A stretch of 64,000 nucleotides of DNA from Cryptomeria japonica (taxonomy: Eukaryota; Streptophyta; Pinopsida; Cupressales; Cupressaceae): NCBI RefSeq assembly GCF_030272615.1, contig NC_081415.1, positions 597,187,335-597,251,334 of the forward strand, given 5' to 3'. Under the pieces are notes generated by a model. The model was not told the origin of the DNA and did not search any database. It was given only the letters and a program-made list of their open reading frames with translations. How positions within the stretch are numbered: position 1 is the first letter of the stretch; each line of letters starts with the position of its first letter. Below are positions 1-12,064 of this stretch, in pieces. Both the position numbers and the translations under genes were made by a program.

Positions 1-898
1 AGCCCAACTTTATGATATGTAAAGTGATAAGACATGACCTTAGATCTAATTAAATTATTTAATTAAATGCTTAAAGGGGAATTATAAATGCAAGATGCAA
101 GACACACTAAGGCGGGTGCTAACCTAAGTGTGAAATTGTACCACCCTAGTAAGGGTGTACAATTTATGACACTACAGGAATATATGGTAATGTGTGAAGG
201 CCGACATTATCATTAGTATTATATATGAAATGCATTGGGATTCGACAACCGACAGGATTATATTCTTCATTGAAGCTGACATGATGGAAAGATAGAAGGA
301 TATTTAAAGAGATCCTATCAGCGATGGATTCAATAGGTTTTGGAATGTGATTTTGGTTGCAAATCTTTTAGAGATCAATGATATGATTTTTAGTCAGTGA
401 TTGGAAGTGCTTGTGTGCAGTTTCACATGCACAGGGTAAACCGGGAGCAGAACAAAGCATCATAAAAACTGGTACATAGTGAGGGTTAACAAAGATTAAA
501 TTAGAACTTATCCAGCATGGTTAGATGCATATGATGAGTTCATTATTGTTTGTAATCATCTTGTAATATTGTGTAAGTCAGTGAGACTTCTATTTGAGCA
601 GTGAGCTCTAGGCAGATGGCCTGATTGCATGTACAATCCCCTCAATGTAATATTTGTATACCTTGATCAAGTATATATATATTGTGGGTATCAGCCCCAC
701 TGTATTTTTTCCCTTTGCAGGGTTTTCCACATATAAATATTGGTGTTATGGTGTTTCTTCTTTATGTGTTATTTGGTTTATGCACTTTAACTTTATTTAC
801 TCTTAACCAGTTCAGAAGGAATAAGTTAAAATCTAACATTACTGGTAGAACACTGAATCACCCCCCCCCCCCCCTCTTAGTGTTCTTGGATTCCAACA
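1..898 (+). repeat. 3' part of an LTR (copia-type)
   Basis: The segment ends in the LTR signature seen elsewhere in this window: a tRNA-like leader with TATA-like AT runs near 675, then 'gtagaacactgaatca', a run of 14 C (861-874), 'ctcttagtgttcttgg' and a terminal 'caaca' at 894-898. The same order ends the complete LTRs at 8,882-10,083 and 20,965-22,167. No primer-binding site follows, so this is a 3' LTR or solo LTR on the plus strand. Its start is not identified and may lie outside the window. Confidence 0.7.
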
Positions 899-1329
899 AT
901 CCTTTCCTTCAAGGTTTTGATGCATTCAATAAGGTGTTCTCAAAGGATGAGTTTGATATGTTGGATGATCTCCTTGATGATTTCTTGGAGATGTAGATCC
1001 TTCTACTCGCAAGTATACTAAACACAATCCACATGTAGACACTTCTTCCTTAGAGGATAAAATTTTTGTGAATGTTATCATTGTTTTTATTTCTCTTAAA
1101 AGGCCCAAGAGATCAGTCATTTACATGACTACAGTTAGTCCTTCTCTGAAGAAAGTTAAGTCTATTTCTGGTAAACATTTTGAAAGTAATTCTCTTGACT
1201 TACTCACAAGATTTATTTAATCTAAAAACACTTCTCATAATGTTGTTGCTCATATGTATAATACAAGATAGAATAAGTAAAACATTTATCAATCAAACAC
1301 TTCTTTACCACCTTCTAAATCAAACATTC

Positions 1330-2000
1330 CTCGGGCTCCTAAAACTATAGCAAAGCCACCTAGTGACTACGTTCTTATCAAGAAAAAAATGTGTTACTCT
1401 AGCTAAGATCTCATTATGGGATTTTCTTCAAACTGGTCTTGTTTATTAGGGTATGCTTCAAGAATCTCTTCAAGAGATTTTGTTTCCTTCTTCTACTAGG
1501 CTCCCGAATGTGAATGCATTGATGGATAATATTCATGTGGATACATTAAATATCATGTTCTATCCACATGAAATCCCACCTCTAGAAATAAGAAATCCGA
1601 TGGATTTGTTAATGATAATCATTTATGTTAATGTTGTTGGTATTAGGTAGAGTATCATTGATACTAGTTCAAGACTCAATATTTTTAGTCTAGACTTATT
1701 ACCTAAGATCAAGGTGGATTAAAAATCTCTTGCTAAATCTTCTTTATTCATTCATGGTTTTGATTACATTGGTAAAATGCTTTGGGAACCATTATAATGC
1801 CTTTAAAGATTGGACCAATTACTATTCCAATCCTAGTGTATGTTATGCTAGGGCCTTTATTTTATAATATTCTTTTGGGTAGATCTTGGGAAATGATTTA
1901 GGGGTAGTTTGATCTACCCTCCATGGTTCAGTTAATTTTTTTGCTAACAATCAAGTAGTAATGATCAAGGATGAACCTGATGCTATGCATTTATGTCAAA
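1330..2000 (+). pseudogene. Gypsy aspartic protease remnant
   Basis: Translated across stops, the region gives the retroviral-type protease order: 'IIDTSSRLNI' (normally DTGSS.NI) at about 1,651-1,680, then a 'KSSLFIHGFD' stretch. This is followed by the hydrophobic 'LLGRSWEMI'-like motif near 1,875-1,900, typical of plant gypsy proteases. The catalytic Asp-Thr is kept but Gly is replaced by Ser. Two or more stops and at least one frame change show it cannot make an active enzyme. It would have processed the Gag-Pol polyprotein. The family assignment rests on motif order, not on an alignment. Confidence 0.6.
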
Positions 2001-2194
2001 TGGAAGCAGTCAGCTAGGCTTTGATTACACCTACCTTTCAGAACTATATTCCATCATTATCTTCTAATATGTCAACATTTGATTTTGTTGCCTCTGCTAA
2101 AAAGGAAAACTGGGAAAAATTTGTCCATAAAGAAGAATCTCCTAAGAAGTAAGATCCTCCTAAAGAGGACCCTCCCGAGGTAGATCCTCCTAGA

Positions 2195-2638
2195 GTGGAA
2201 AGTCCTAAGTCTACCCCTGCTCAAGTTTCTTCTACTTCATCTCCTACTAAATCATCTTCTAATTCATCTCCTTCTAAAGATAATGCATGTATATGTGATG
2301 TCTTTGGAACCTTAGATTTCACTAAATCTCACATTGGTGAATATAAGGTAAATCCAGTCCACTTGAACATTCCAAAAATATCATACACTATGGCTAAAAA
2401 GGATGACTATGTGTCTATAAAGCCTAGTGATACTTATAATTTTAATCATCTCATCTACACTAATCCCCAAACCTCTAGAGACTTAAATTGTATCCATGGG
2501 TTGAGGTATGATCTAGTTTCCAAATATGGCTTTGGGGGTAGGCGTTGTGGACCTAATGAGCAAGGTATTTCAATCCCTTTAGAGTTTGAACTTTGTCGCC
2601 ATAATATTGGACTAAGAAACTACACCACATCGCATTAA
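2195..2638 (+). pseudogene. Gypsy protease-RT linker with G-patch-like segment
   Basis: This open stretch of 147 codons starts with a Ser/Thr/Pro-rich tract (residues 1-30). It continues with a segment containing 'IHGLRYDLVSKYGFGG', about residues 97-112, followed by Gly-rich sequence and 'QGISIPLEF'. Plant gypsy polyproteins often carry a G-patch-like, glycine-rich module between protease and reverse transcriptase, and both position and composition fit. The upstream frame (about 2,100-2,195) reads in continuously with acidic/Pro repeats, so the Met is probably not a genuine start. The function of the linker in these elements is not established. Confidence 0.5.
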
Positions 2639-2872
2639 TAAAATCCATGGTTGAATTTCAACATGAGTTATGTCTAACTTCTCCCTCGTAAGATCATTCA
2701 TCCTAAATATGCTGAACAAAGTACAAAATCTAATGCGGTTCCTTTAGATGTTTTCTCTTTAGAGGAATCCCTTGAAGAATTCTTGGGTGTGTATGTTGAT
2801 CTCCCTTCTTATCATCATAAGTGTTGATTCCCTTATTATTTGAATAGTTAAACATACTTTGGAGAATCTGTT

Positions 2873-3690
2873 ATGTGTGCCAATAAGAAGGACTCTCTAT
2901 ATCATGATAGTCACAACATGTCTGCATCTCATCTTGAGGACCGTTGCACTCTCCTTAAAGGAAATACTATTGATGTTATCATGGACACTAAACCTTATGA
3001 GAAAGTAATTAAGGTTGAAAAATTTATTTCCTTAGAAGAGTCTAAAGCACATTCTAATATTTTACATCATTATTCTGTTATTTTTTCTTGGTCATATGAG
3101 GATATGCTTGGTATTGATGAACCATGGTGGTTCATAATATTGTCCTATGTCCCAATGTCAAGCCTATTAAACAAAATATTTGAAATATGAATCCTAAGGT
3201 TTGTTTTTTATCCAAGATCAAGATAGAAAATATTATTAAAGATAGCTAATCATTCCTATCAACTACTCACCTTGGATAAAGAATATTGTTGATATTAGTA
3301 AACCTAATGGTTGTATTCATATTTGCATTAATTTTTGTGATCTCAATAAGGCTTCTCTTAAAGATTTTTTTCGCTTTCAAATATCAATATGATTGTTGAT
3401 TTGACTGCACACCATGCCTAACTCTCCTTTATGGATGGATTCTTGAATTACAATAAAATCCTTATTAATCTAGAAGATTAGTATAAGATAGCCTTCACAA
3501 CCCCTTGGGGTAATTTCTGCTATGTAATCAAATGCAGTTTGGGTTGAAGAATGTTGGAGCAACCTATCAATGTGTAATGACTCTTGTCTTTCATAACTTG
3601 ATTCACAAGATTTGAGAATATTATTGTTGCTTCGTAAATTGCATTCACATACAATTTTATCCTCACCTAGACCTCATGTTGGAATTTTGT
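2873..3690 (+). pseudogene. Gypsy reverse transcriptase, N-terminal part
   Basis: From 3,040 the translation has the gypsy pre-RT motif 'FSWSYEDMLGID', which leads into RT in plant gypsy elements. Fragments resembling 'NGCIHICINF.DLNKAS' (about 3,306-3,360), the 'PWG' motif near 3,504 and a 'FHDLIHKI'-like stretch near 3,590-3,620 follow in order. Stops and frameshifts are frequent. The copy ends at the LTR-like insertion, before any readable YxDD catalytic box. The RT would have used a tRNA primer to copy element RNA in virus-like particles; this copy is dead. Confidence 0.65.
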
Positions 3691-4985
3691 CATTTGATGC
3701 CCCGTGAAAACTTTGATTATGCTCACACCTCCCAGAAACCTGCATTTTCAATTTCTCTTTTGTCTCTTCCTCAAAGCTGAAAACTGATTCTCAGGACCAT
3801 TGAACTAGGACACCCTAGTCTTAGCTCAAGAGAATGGTGCTAGAGTGCCCTGATCCTCTCAATCAGGACCCAAATTTGGTCCACACAAAAACCACATCAA
3901 GTGAGCGGGAATTTAGGTCCCGTGTCGGCCTACTCCAAAAATTCAAATAATTTTTAGATAGTTGAGTATAAAAGGAGGCCTACCTCTCTCATTTGAAACT
4001 TAACTAACTAATAAAGTCTAAGATCTTAATTACACTCTTCCATTCAAGTGAGCAAGAAATCAAGCACTCATCAAGCATTGAAGGAGAAGTTTAGTTAGGT
4101 TCAAGCACTCAACATGGCATCCATGATCAAACTTCTATGAAGACATTCTACATGACATGCTAAAACCATTGTGTGAGGATTCAAGAAAGCATCATCAAGG
4201 TATACACTTCAATTATATGCATTCAATTTCAAATCTATCTTTTCCCTCAAAATGAAAGCATCTTGACGAAATTCAACTCAATTTCATTTACAATTATCAT
4301 TTCAATTTCAAGGTTAGTTCCTAAACTGGTGTTTGACACAAGAAAAACCCATATCCAAAACCCTTTTTCTTCTAGATTTATTTATGCATGAAATTAATTC
4401 GGGAGTTGTACTCAAAGATTTCGATAGAATTGAAGATGACGAATAGGTTTATATTTTGAAGGAGCAAAAAGTAGAGGACCAAGGCGACCTACCACCATGA
4501 TCCCAAGAATTTTGCCCCATTTTTTAACAATGGATCTAGCATGTCTCCATGATTTGGAAAAGATCCCACTTGCATCCCCAAGAGTTACAAGACTAGGGAA
4601 TCCTACCACCATGGTCTTGACAATTTTACTTGAATTTCCAACAATAGGTTTTGATCCTCTTCTCCTACTCGAATCTTTGTCTATGGATCTATTTGACATT
4701 TGTAGAATTGGTTTATTACTATTTCACTTCAATTATCCATTTCTTTTCCCTAAACTTCATAATTCACATCCAATTTCAACTCAAAAAGGGAGAGGCAAAC
4801 AAACAAGTAAATCTGATCAGTATTTCAACCTTTTTTCCTAATTGAATTGTGGCTAGATCTATTGAATTTAGCCCTTTTTAATGTATTGGTTAGCTAGGTA
4901 AGATTAGTGGTTTTATTATCTTAATTGGTGAAACCCTAATATTTTCTCCCCCATACAGTTATGTCTTATCTTGGAAAAAATTGTA
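3678..4985 (+). repeat. LTR-like insertion in gypsy RT
   Basis: The sequence starting 'tgttggaattttg' at 3,678 interrupts the RT reading. Recognisable RT ('FERLQFYRMN', with stops before it) resumes only at about 5,020. A good TATA box (tataaaag, 3,967-3,974) followed by a plausible leader suggests the U3-R of a solo LTR. No open frame inside resembles a gene; the open stretch at 4,497-4,841 has no recognisable domain. Target duplications were not located, so both ends are approximate. Confidence 0.45.
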
Positions 4986-5009
4986 ACTCATTAAGATCAT
5001 GTTAAGAAT

Positions 5010-5600
5010 ATTCATCTTATCTTTGAAAGACTTCAATTCTATAGGATGAACTTGAATCCTCTTAAGTGTGTTTTTAGTGTGGATGTCGATAAACTCTTAG
5101 GATTTATTATCTCTCATCATGGAATTGAATTCAATACAAATATGACTGATGCAATTTTTAACTTGCCTCCACCTATGAACATCTCACAACATCATGGTTT
5201 GTAAGGGAAGATTTAGATGATTCACAATTTTGTATGATCTTAATTAGCCAATCATACCCTTTCATTCATACATTTATCGAATAAAGATGTGAATTTCAAA
5301 TGGGGTGATGAGTATCAAAAGGCTTTTGATTCTATCAAAATCTATTTGGCAAATCCTCCTATCTCGATGTTGGCTATGCAAGATAGACCATTTCTACTTT
5401 ATATCTCAGCATCATCTAATGCTTTAGCAACCTTATTGGCTCAATATGATGATGATGGTAAGAAGAGAGAGTGGTCTACTATATTAGCCATATTTTGGCT
5501 GATTTTGAAACTTGGTACTCTACGATGGAAAATTAGTTACTTGCTCTCATATTTGCATCGAAGAACCTAAGGCACTATCTCATTCATGTAGACACTTGAT
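5010..5600 (+). pseudogene. Gypsy RT C-terminal region and RNase H remnant
   Basis: Sequence around 5,020-5,160 reads as the RT thumb with 'LNPLKCVFSVDVDKLLGFI'-type residues. The open stretch 5,289-5,570 then carries the RNase H lead-in 'FKWGDEYQKAFDSIKIYL', followed by 'PPIS' and 'LLYISASSNALATLLAQYD', the plant gypsy RNase H pattern. The frame closes at 5,570 after losing the 'YYLSK' region. This is the same element as the RT piece at 2,873-3,690 and continues it after the LTR-like insertion. Confidence 0.65.
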
Positions 5601-5730
5601 TTTAAAGACAAGGACATTTATAAGTTTTAATTTCCAAAATTTTCCCATATATTTCTATATTATAAATAAAGAGATAGGAACATCAATGTTTAATTACAAT
5701 GTTCATCTCATAAAGAGGGTAATACAATAA

Positions 5731-6655
5731 ATCAATAAATATGTAGAATGATACTGTGAAGCCTCTGGTCATCTTGGACTACTCTCCATTTGATACTATG
5801 AGATAAGAATATGATCTAGATGATTTATCGCCCATCCACAACGCATAAGCTTCCTCGACACTCTTCAAGTAATAAAGAGGTCCTGACCTTGCACGAGGTA
5901 CCTAGCAATCCAGAATCAATGGGCAGGATGGAATCTAGTCTATCATGATGAACTAACAAAAATTTCACATATGAACATATTTGGCCCTAACATCATGATA
6001 TAGAAGAGTGAAAACATACTAATCATCTAGTATCAAAATGATTAATCAATAGCTTTGGCTAGAAAAATTTAAGATGACTATCGATAGGCAAATCTAAAGT
6101 AAAGATCTAACCTTCTCTATTTACCCATATATGACACAACCGTGATCATAAAAATTAATTTCTTCACATAGTTCCACAAGAAGATAAAGTGAAGGCTATC
6201 CTTACCGGTAAGCATTAAAATAAAATCACTATCCCCTTAGGATCGCGTGGTTGTTTAGATATTTTCATAAGAAAATTTCAACATCCAAAATTTGACTTTG
6301 TCATAACATACATGCCATATAGCCTCAAATGTCCCTTAACAGTTACCCCATCTTTTGCTTCATCAATTGTGTTGATCATACCAACCAATTTGTTCTCACC
6401 CTAAACAATCTAAGGTTGCTTTAGTGAAAAGAAGGAACACTTGTTTTAAAGGTCTTCAAAATACTATGATAATGTTTATATTTTAACACAAATAAGAAAA
6501 TAATAAAATCTAAACATTATTCTTGAAAAAAAATCAGTATTCAAATAAATAATAATAATTAATACACTATATAAATACTTCATATCTTATGTATATTAAT
6601 GTCTTATATAGCCATTTTAATACATCAATGTAATTACAAAATTATAAAAAAATTC
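5731..6655. other. No gene recognised
   Basis: AT-rich sequence with no open frame of interest and no recognisable repeat ends. It could be the integrase end of the gypsy element, decayed beyond recognition, but I cannot read any integrase motif in it. Confidence 0.4.
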
Positions 6656-7705
6656 ACATGAAACTGAAGGTGGCGGCCTTTGGTTGCTTTATTGCACAAA
6701 TGTCGTGGGTTTGTTTGAGATGATATTTATTGTGTTGTCCTTTGGTGGTCAAGCTTGTTCTCTCATAATGGCATTTGATCTCCTTATATTCCCATGCTCT
6801 CTTTTGGTTTCGCATTATCCTTTTATGGAGTCTATGGGCTATCGCATTGTGATGCCTCACAAGTAGTATGACTTCCAAGATTCTCACGTTTTTTATGAGG
6901 AAAAGCTTGGGCATCTATTTCAAGTGTATTCTCTAGATTTCTCTCTGGATTTTTGCAAGGTTTTGGGAAAGCGATGTCTAGTGGAGAATGCAGGTTGTTT
7001 TCTTGCTGAAATTGCTTCTTGTTTTCTCACTATTTGTGTGGATGTGCTTCTAGATTCTGCTATGGTCAGGGCACTTTTTGATGCATACTTCCTCTCCAAT
7101 TTCTACACTGCTGATGATTTGGCTAGTGCGTTATCTTTTTATCATTTTGAATTCGGTAATTTTGAGTATGCTGGTTTCCTATCTCGTTCTCAATTATTAT
7201 CTTCTAGCTGGTATGGAGATCTTCTTTCAATTATGAGAAATGGTTTGATCTCTAACCTATATGATGATACTTTGTTTGCTATGGTAGCTCTATTAGATCA
7301 TGTATCACCAGATTGTTTGGCAGCAGCTATAAATATATTTTCAGATATCCACTTCCTCCTAGACTCGATGCACGTTGTATTGTCTTCACCAACATCAGTT
7401 CTACCTATTCAGATGGTGCCTCTTGCAGTTCTCGTTGATGTTGATACCCCTCCTTCTTCTCCTCTATCAGAAAGCACTAGTTCGTGGTATATGATTTATT
7501 CATTGTAACTTTCTCAGACAGAGAAATTTTTGTACTCATTACAAGGGATTGGGTTTTTGTTGGGCAACATGGCAATTTTGTAATCTCTGGTGGGCTTCTA
7601 TCTAGTTTTATGTATGAGCTAGACCAGAGGTTTTCTTTGTCTGGTTCTTTCCTACTAGTGCTCTTTGAACTATGTTGTAAAAATTTATAATATTAATAAA
7701 ATTTA
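6656..7705 (+). other. Possible retroposon with 194-codon open frame
   Basis: This block is less AT-rich than its flanks and holds an unbroken frame at 6,924-7,508 (194 codons). The frame continues upstream in places without a clear start. The predicted protein is rich in Leu, Phe, Ala and Ser with short hydrophobic stretches (about residues 23-50). It ends with a Pro/Ser-rich tail ('DTPPSSPLSES', near residue 175). I do not recognise a family. The block ends 'ttgtaaaaatttataatattaataaaa', like the 3' ends of the LINEs in this window, so it may be a non-LTR retroposon. No convincing target duplication was found. It could also be a fragment of a host gene. Confidence 0.3.
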
Positions 7706-8881
7706 GTGGTTTACCACTTTTATTTTTAAAAAATATAAATCTCATAATACAACTTTCATATTAAGAGTTTTATTTATTTCCTTACAAGAAATAATTCTCA
7801 CTAATTTATATAAATATTTAATGGCTAACTCACAACCTATAGGTGAGGATACTTGTGTCTTAACCATTAAACCAAAAACTCCTCAATGAGGATAATTTAA
7901 TTCACTGCAGTGAACAAAATAAACACGTTTCAACAATATAAATAGGTGAAGGGATTTGTTCTTATGACCTATAAGTCGAGATGGGTAAAAGTACAAAGTT
8001 GTGTCACACTTTTATAAAGGAAATGACCAATGTTAAATCACCTTTTTGTATTGAATCAATAGAAAGTGAATTATATGTTTTGATTTTTGAAATAATGTAA
8101 ACTAATCAAATTTATATTTTTTTTAGTATTTTATGTTTGTAATTTTAAAAAAATAGAAAATTATTTGAATATATTTTTTTATAAAATAAACACTATAATT
8201 TAGTTGTTGATAAAATGCTGAAATTTTACCTTTTTTACTTCATTTTTTTGTATTGATAACTTGAAACTTGGTGCATTGATGTTTTTTTACTAATTTTTAT
8301 AAATATATATTTTTCAATAAATTTGAAAAGTTGTGTGTATTGAAATATAACTCTTTCTATTTGGAATCATATTTTTTCTTAATTATTTATCCAAATTAGA
8401 AAAGAATGATATCATCTTGACATAGATTCTTTTCTCTACTCTATCATTTTTTTTCAAAAATTTTAGTATTTTTCCTTAACAAGATAATCAACCTTATATT
8501 TCAGTGTTGATGATCTACTTTCAATACAAATAAAATATACAATATAAAAACTAATTAAAATATTAAAAGATATATATTTTGAAAAATTCACTTATAGATC
8601 TATAAAAGGTTATTTTTACATTTCAAAAAAAATATTATTTATAAGAGTAGGAGTTGTTGAAACATCGAATTTTTCAAATAAAAATATTTTTTGGTAATTA
8701 GACCTGAAGTGGTATAAAATATACATTTAGTAGACATTTCCAATTGGAAAAGTTGTGCCCCATATATAACATAGCTATAATGAATTTATATAGACCTTAT
8801 GTTTGACTAAAATGAATTTTTATTTAGAATTACTTAAATCCACTTGTTCTGATAAGTTGACCTAAAACGTGACATAGTTTT
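7706..8881. other. AT-rich spacer, no gene seen
   Basis: Long A and T runs with no open frame. The last five bases, gtttt (8,877-8,881), are the left target-site duplication of the element that starts at 8,882. Confidence 0.6.
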
Positions 8882-10083
8882 TGTTGGCAATTTGGAGGAA
8901 TTGATTATGTGTTGCATTGATGTTTGTCATTGATGGCAACACCGACTACACTAGCTTCTTTAGTTGTTTACCAGTATTTGGTTGGTCCTGGTAGGTTGTT
9001 TGGTTTCTAGTTGGATTAGATCATGTTGATCTAGTATACTCAAGTATGCCTTGGTCTGAGGAATTTGTTTGGATTGGTCATTCATGTGTTCTTGATGTGT
9101 ATCACATTCAGTTGGTATTGATTTGATGTTCCAGAAGGTATCACTTGTTCAAGTAAGGCTTTTGTTTATCGGTGAGGGTTTCACCGGCAGAGCTTTGTTG
9201 AAGATCTTTGATGTTAGGCATAAGTGGTTTTGGTGCGGCTTCTAGTAGAGATCCAAGATCAAGATGGTGATTGTGTTTGAGACTTGGCTAATTAGGATCA
9301 TTGCTTTAGCGTGTGTGGACCTAATTGGGTCCTATGCTATCTAGGTTATGGACTAGTTTCTGTAGCGTGTTGGAGGATGTTCATGATGCATTACCGACTA
9401 GATTTAAGGATTGTTTTACATTATTTTCAGCCTAAGAAGACCTGGTTGATCATTAGATTATGGGTTTAAGTTATGAATTTATTGTGTTGTCTTTTAGGTG
9501 GCCGACCTAATTGTTTAGGTCCTGGGTTGGTATAAATATGATGTAAGATCTCATTGTAGATCATGGGTATTGTATGCAAGAGAATAATGTTGTAATCATT
9601 CATGCAGTGGATTTGGTCGATCGTAGGTGATCGAGTTGGGATTGTGGAAGAGGTTTTAGGCTTCTAGTATTAAGCTTAACTGGAACTGTACTCAAGCATG
9701 GGAGATGTTATACTTACAGTTCAATATTCATTCTAGATTGTTGTCCAATGTTTTATGTAGTGAGTGAGACTCGTTCTGTGATGAGTAGTGTTCTATAGGC
9801 TGTTGGCCTTCCTGCATGTGCAGGCCCCTTATTGTAATATTTATTCATCTGATTAGTGGATATGTATTGTGGGTCTCCAATCCCGTCATGGTTTTTCCTC
9901 TTTGAGGTTTTCCATGTATAAATCTATGGTGTTATGGTGTTCATTTTTGTGGTTCTATTGTTTCTTATTCTTAAATGATTTTATGTTTACCAGTTGATAA
10001 GTTGGTGTATTAATAAGGTTTAAATTCTCCATTCTAGTAGAACACTGATTCACCCCCCCTCTCAATGTTCTTGAATCCCAACA
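8882..10083 (+). repeat. 5' LTR of the outer copia element
   Basis: It begins TGTTGGCAATTTGGAGG and ends 'gaatcccaaca'. A TATA box (tataaata, 9,531-9,538) lies about two-thirds in and marks the likely U3/R promoter. A 7-C run (10,053-10,059) sits 24 bp before the end. The sequence matches the 3' LTR at 20,965 almost throughout, with scattered mostly transition differences. Confidence 0.93.
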
Positions 10084-10098
10084 ATTGGTATTAGAGCC
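10084..10098 (+). promoter_or_regulatory. Primer-binding site
   Basis: 'attggtattagagcc' directly follows the 5' LTR. It matches the plant copia primer site TGGTATCAGAGC, complementary to the 3' end of initiator tRNA-Met, with one T for C change. Minus-strand cDNA synthesis would start here. Confidence 0.88.
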
Positions 10099-10100
10099 TT

Positions 10101-11326
10101 GTGCCTCAGAGGAAGTTTAACAGCTTGAGGGTGATCTTGAATCTGGAATCCATGGATATGAGTATGGAGAAGCAACTTGAGGTAGAACTTGAAGATTATG
10201 ATGCTAAAAGGATGAATAACTTGAAGTTACAAGATGAATTGAATTCGTCCAAGGAATTCATTCTTATCCTACAGGAGAGGTTGTCATCTGTTCAAGTTAG
10301 GAGGAAGGAACTTCTAAAAAATTGGGATAATGAAGAGAAAGATGCCCTTAATGAAAAATGTCAGAAGCTGAGACAAGAGAACATGGTCATGATGAATGAA
10401 ATGCAAGCTCTAACTATGAGGATGTCAAAGGAGATTGAAGATCCGAAGATGAAACAAGAAAAACTTGAGAGATCTCTGAAAGACATATATGAAGAATGCA
10501 TCTGGTTGGCTCATGAAAATGATATGTTGAGAACAAAATTAGTGCAATCCCAAAGCCATGAACAAGAACTTGAAAGATAAATGATAATTCTGAGAGATGA
10601 TCTGACTATTGCAAGTGAGAATAAGGACAAATTCAAGGTTAGTTCAACATGGCTTGATGAATTATTGAAAATCCAAAGACAGAATGGAGATTCTAGTGGA
10701 CTTGAATTTGAGCAGGGTCAAAGCTCCGGTACTGCAAATGAAGATCAGAAGGTCAACTGGAATCAGAGGTCACCTGTAAGGCAACCCAATGCATATAAAT
10801 TTGATGGTATATGCTTTGTTTGTAATATATTTGGTCATATGGCTAGGCATTGTAGAAATAGAGAAAATCAGAATAATAATGCAATTCTCAGTTAGTGTTT
10901 AAATTGTAAGAAGTATGGTCATAGGATAGAAGATTGCATAATAAATGTAAAATGTCATGCATGTGGAAATTTTGGACATATAGCTAATCAATGTAGGTCA
11001 AGGAATGGTCAAGGAATGGTCAAGGTTACAGTAAAGAAACTCAAAAGAACAATGTCACATGTTATGCATGCAACAAAGTGGGACATATTGCTAAATTTTG
11101 GAGAAGAAAGGATCCACTGGTAGGAAGCGATAAAGCTAATGAGAAGGGAAAGCAGAAGGTTGATGACACTCAGAAGGAGCATGAGAATAAGTGGATTATG
11201 AAGTTCGAGGCTCAACTAATAGAATCAATTGTGCCTGATGTTCATTTGGTTGAAGGATATATCCCGATTACTCAACCGACAGAGAATATTGTTCCTAAAC
11301 CGGCAGGAAACTCATCAAGCAACTAA
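10101..11326 (+). pseudogene. Gag with coiled coil and four CCHC zinc knuckles
   Basis: The frame runs through a charged, Leu/Glu/Lys-rich region predicted to be coiled coil (10,140-10,640), then a string of CX2CX4HX4C knuckles. These lie at 10,812-10,853, 10,896-10,937, 10,953-10,994 and 11,060-11,101. The fourth has Trp in place of its last Cys. Stops at 10,578-10,580 and just before knuckle 2 interrupt the frame. A tandem 11-bp duplication (11,000-11,010 and 11,011-11,021) puts the fourth knuckle in another frame. Gag forms the virus-like particle and the knuckles bind element RNA. Ordinary copia Gags have one knuckle, so four is unusual. Confidence 0.75.
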
Positions 11327-11469
11327 GGCATTCACCTTAGGGGGAGGCAAATTGATGACAGATCTTGCATTTCCCCTAGTAGTGGTCTGAAAGCCTCTGT
11401 CAGATCTTTGGAAGTTAGTTAGGAGGTTAACCGACAACGATTTGTTGGATCTTGGATCTAGTTTTGTTC

Positions 11470-11740
11470 ATCGGTAAGTCACTTTATGAGTTATGGTTTG
11501 GTCATACATCTACAGTTAAGTATTTCAAAATCTTTGGTAGTAAATGTTATATCAAGAGAGATGCTTTCATTGGCAAGTTTGATCCTTGATGTGATGAAGG
11601 AATATTTCATGGTTATTTTAATGAAAGCAAAGCATATAGATGTTATAACAAAAGTTTGCAAAGAATTGTGGAGAGTGCTAATGTCAAGGTGGATGACCAA
11701 AATAGAAGTCAAATTAGAATTTATGGGCAAGAACTGGTAG
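11470..11740 (+). pseudogene. Copia integrase C-terminal fragment
   Basis: Across frames the piece reads 'YELWFGHTSTVKYFKIFGSKCY', then 'CDEGIF.GY' and 'KAYRCYNK'. This is the same C-terminal integrase segment found in the copia element at 40,615-40,854 on the other strand. The catalytic core is absent: Gag ends at 11,326 and about 150 bp of unrelated or decayed sequence separates it from this piece. The element therefore lost protease and the integrase catalytic core, and RT is also missing downstream. Confidence 0.6.
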
Positions 11741-12064
11741 TGGAAATGATCTTAACTGAACCGGTAAAACCTTTACTAGAACAAAATGTTGAGCCAGTTA
11801 CTCTGACAGTATCATAAAATTCTACAGTAACTAAAGATCAAAAGATTTCTAGGTATGTAAGGTTGAATCATTCAGAAGATCAGATAACTGGATAAGAAGA
11901 AGGTTGATAGTTGATGAGGTATGCTTAATTTATTTGCAATGGATATTATCAGAAGGAAGGAATTGATTATGTTGAATCCTTGCTCCGGTAGCTAGGATTG
12001 TCAGATATTTTTAGAATTATCTGGCATGGTTTTTTTTTATGATAACTTTACACTTTGAGCATGT

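Larger units (their letters stand above)
899..5730 (+). mobile_element. Decayed Ty3/gypsy retrotransposon
   Basis: Scattered gypsy pol pieces occur in the expected order on the plus strand: aspartic protease, G-patch-like linker, the RT N-terminal region, the RT C-terminal region and RNase H. All are broken by stops and frameshifts. RT is also split by an LTR-like insertion between about 3,678 and 4,985. No integrase can be read after 5,730. The element has no identifiable LTR of its own in the window; the LTR ending at 898 is of copia type and is a separate insertion. Confidence 0.75.

Noticed and set aside
861-874. C14 run as a possible sequencing artefact
   Set aside because: The same block occurs with different run lengths in at least eight other LTR ends, so the run is genuine in kind, though its exact length may be unreliable.
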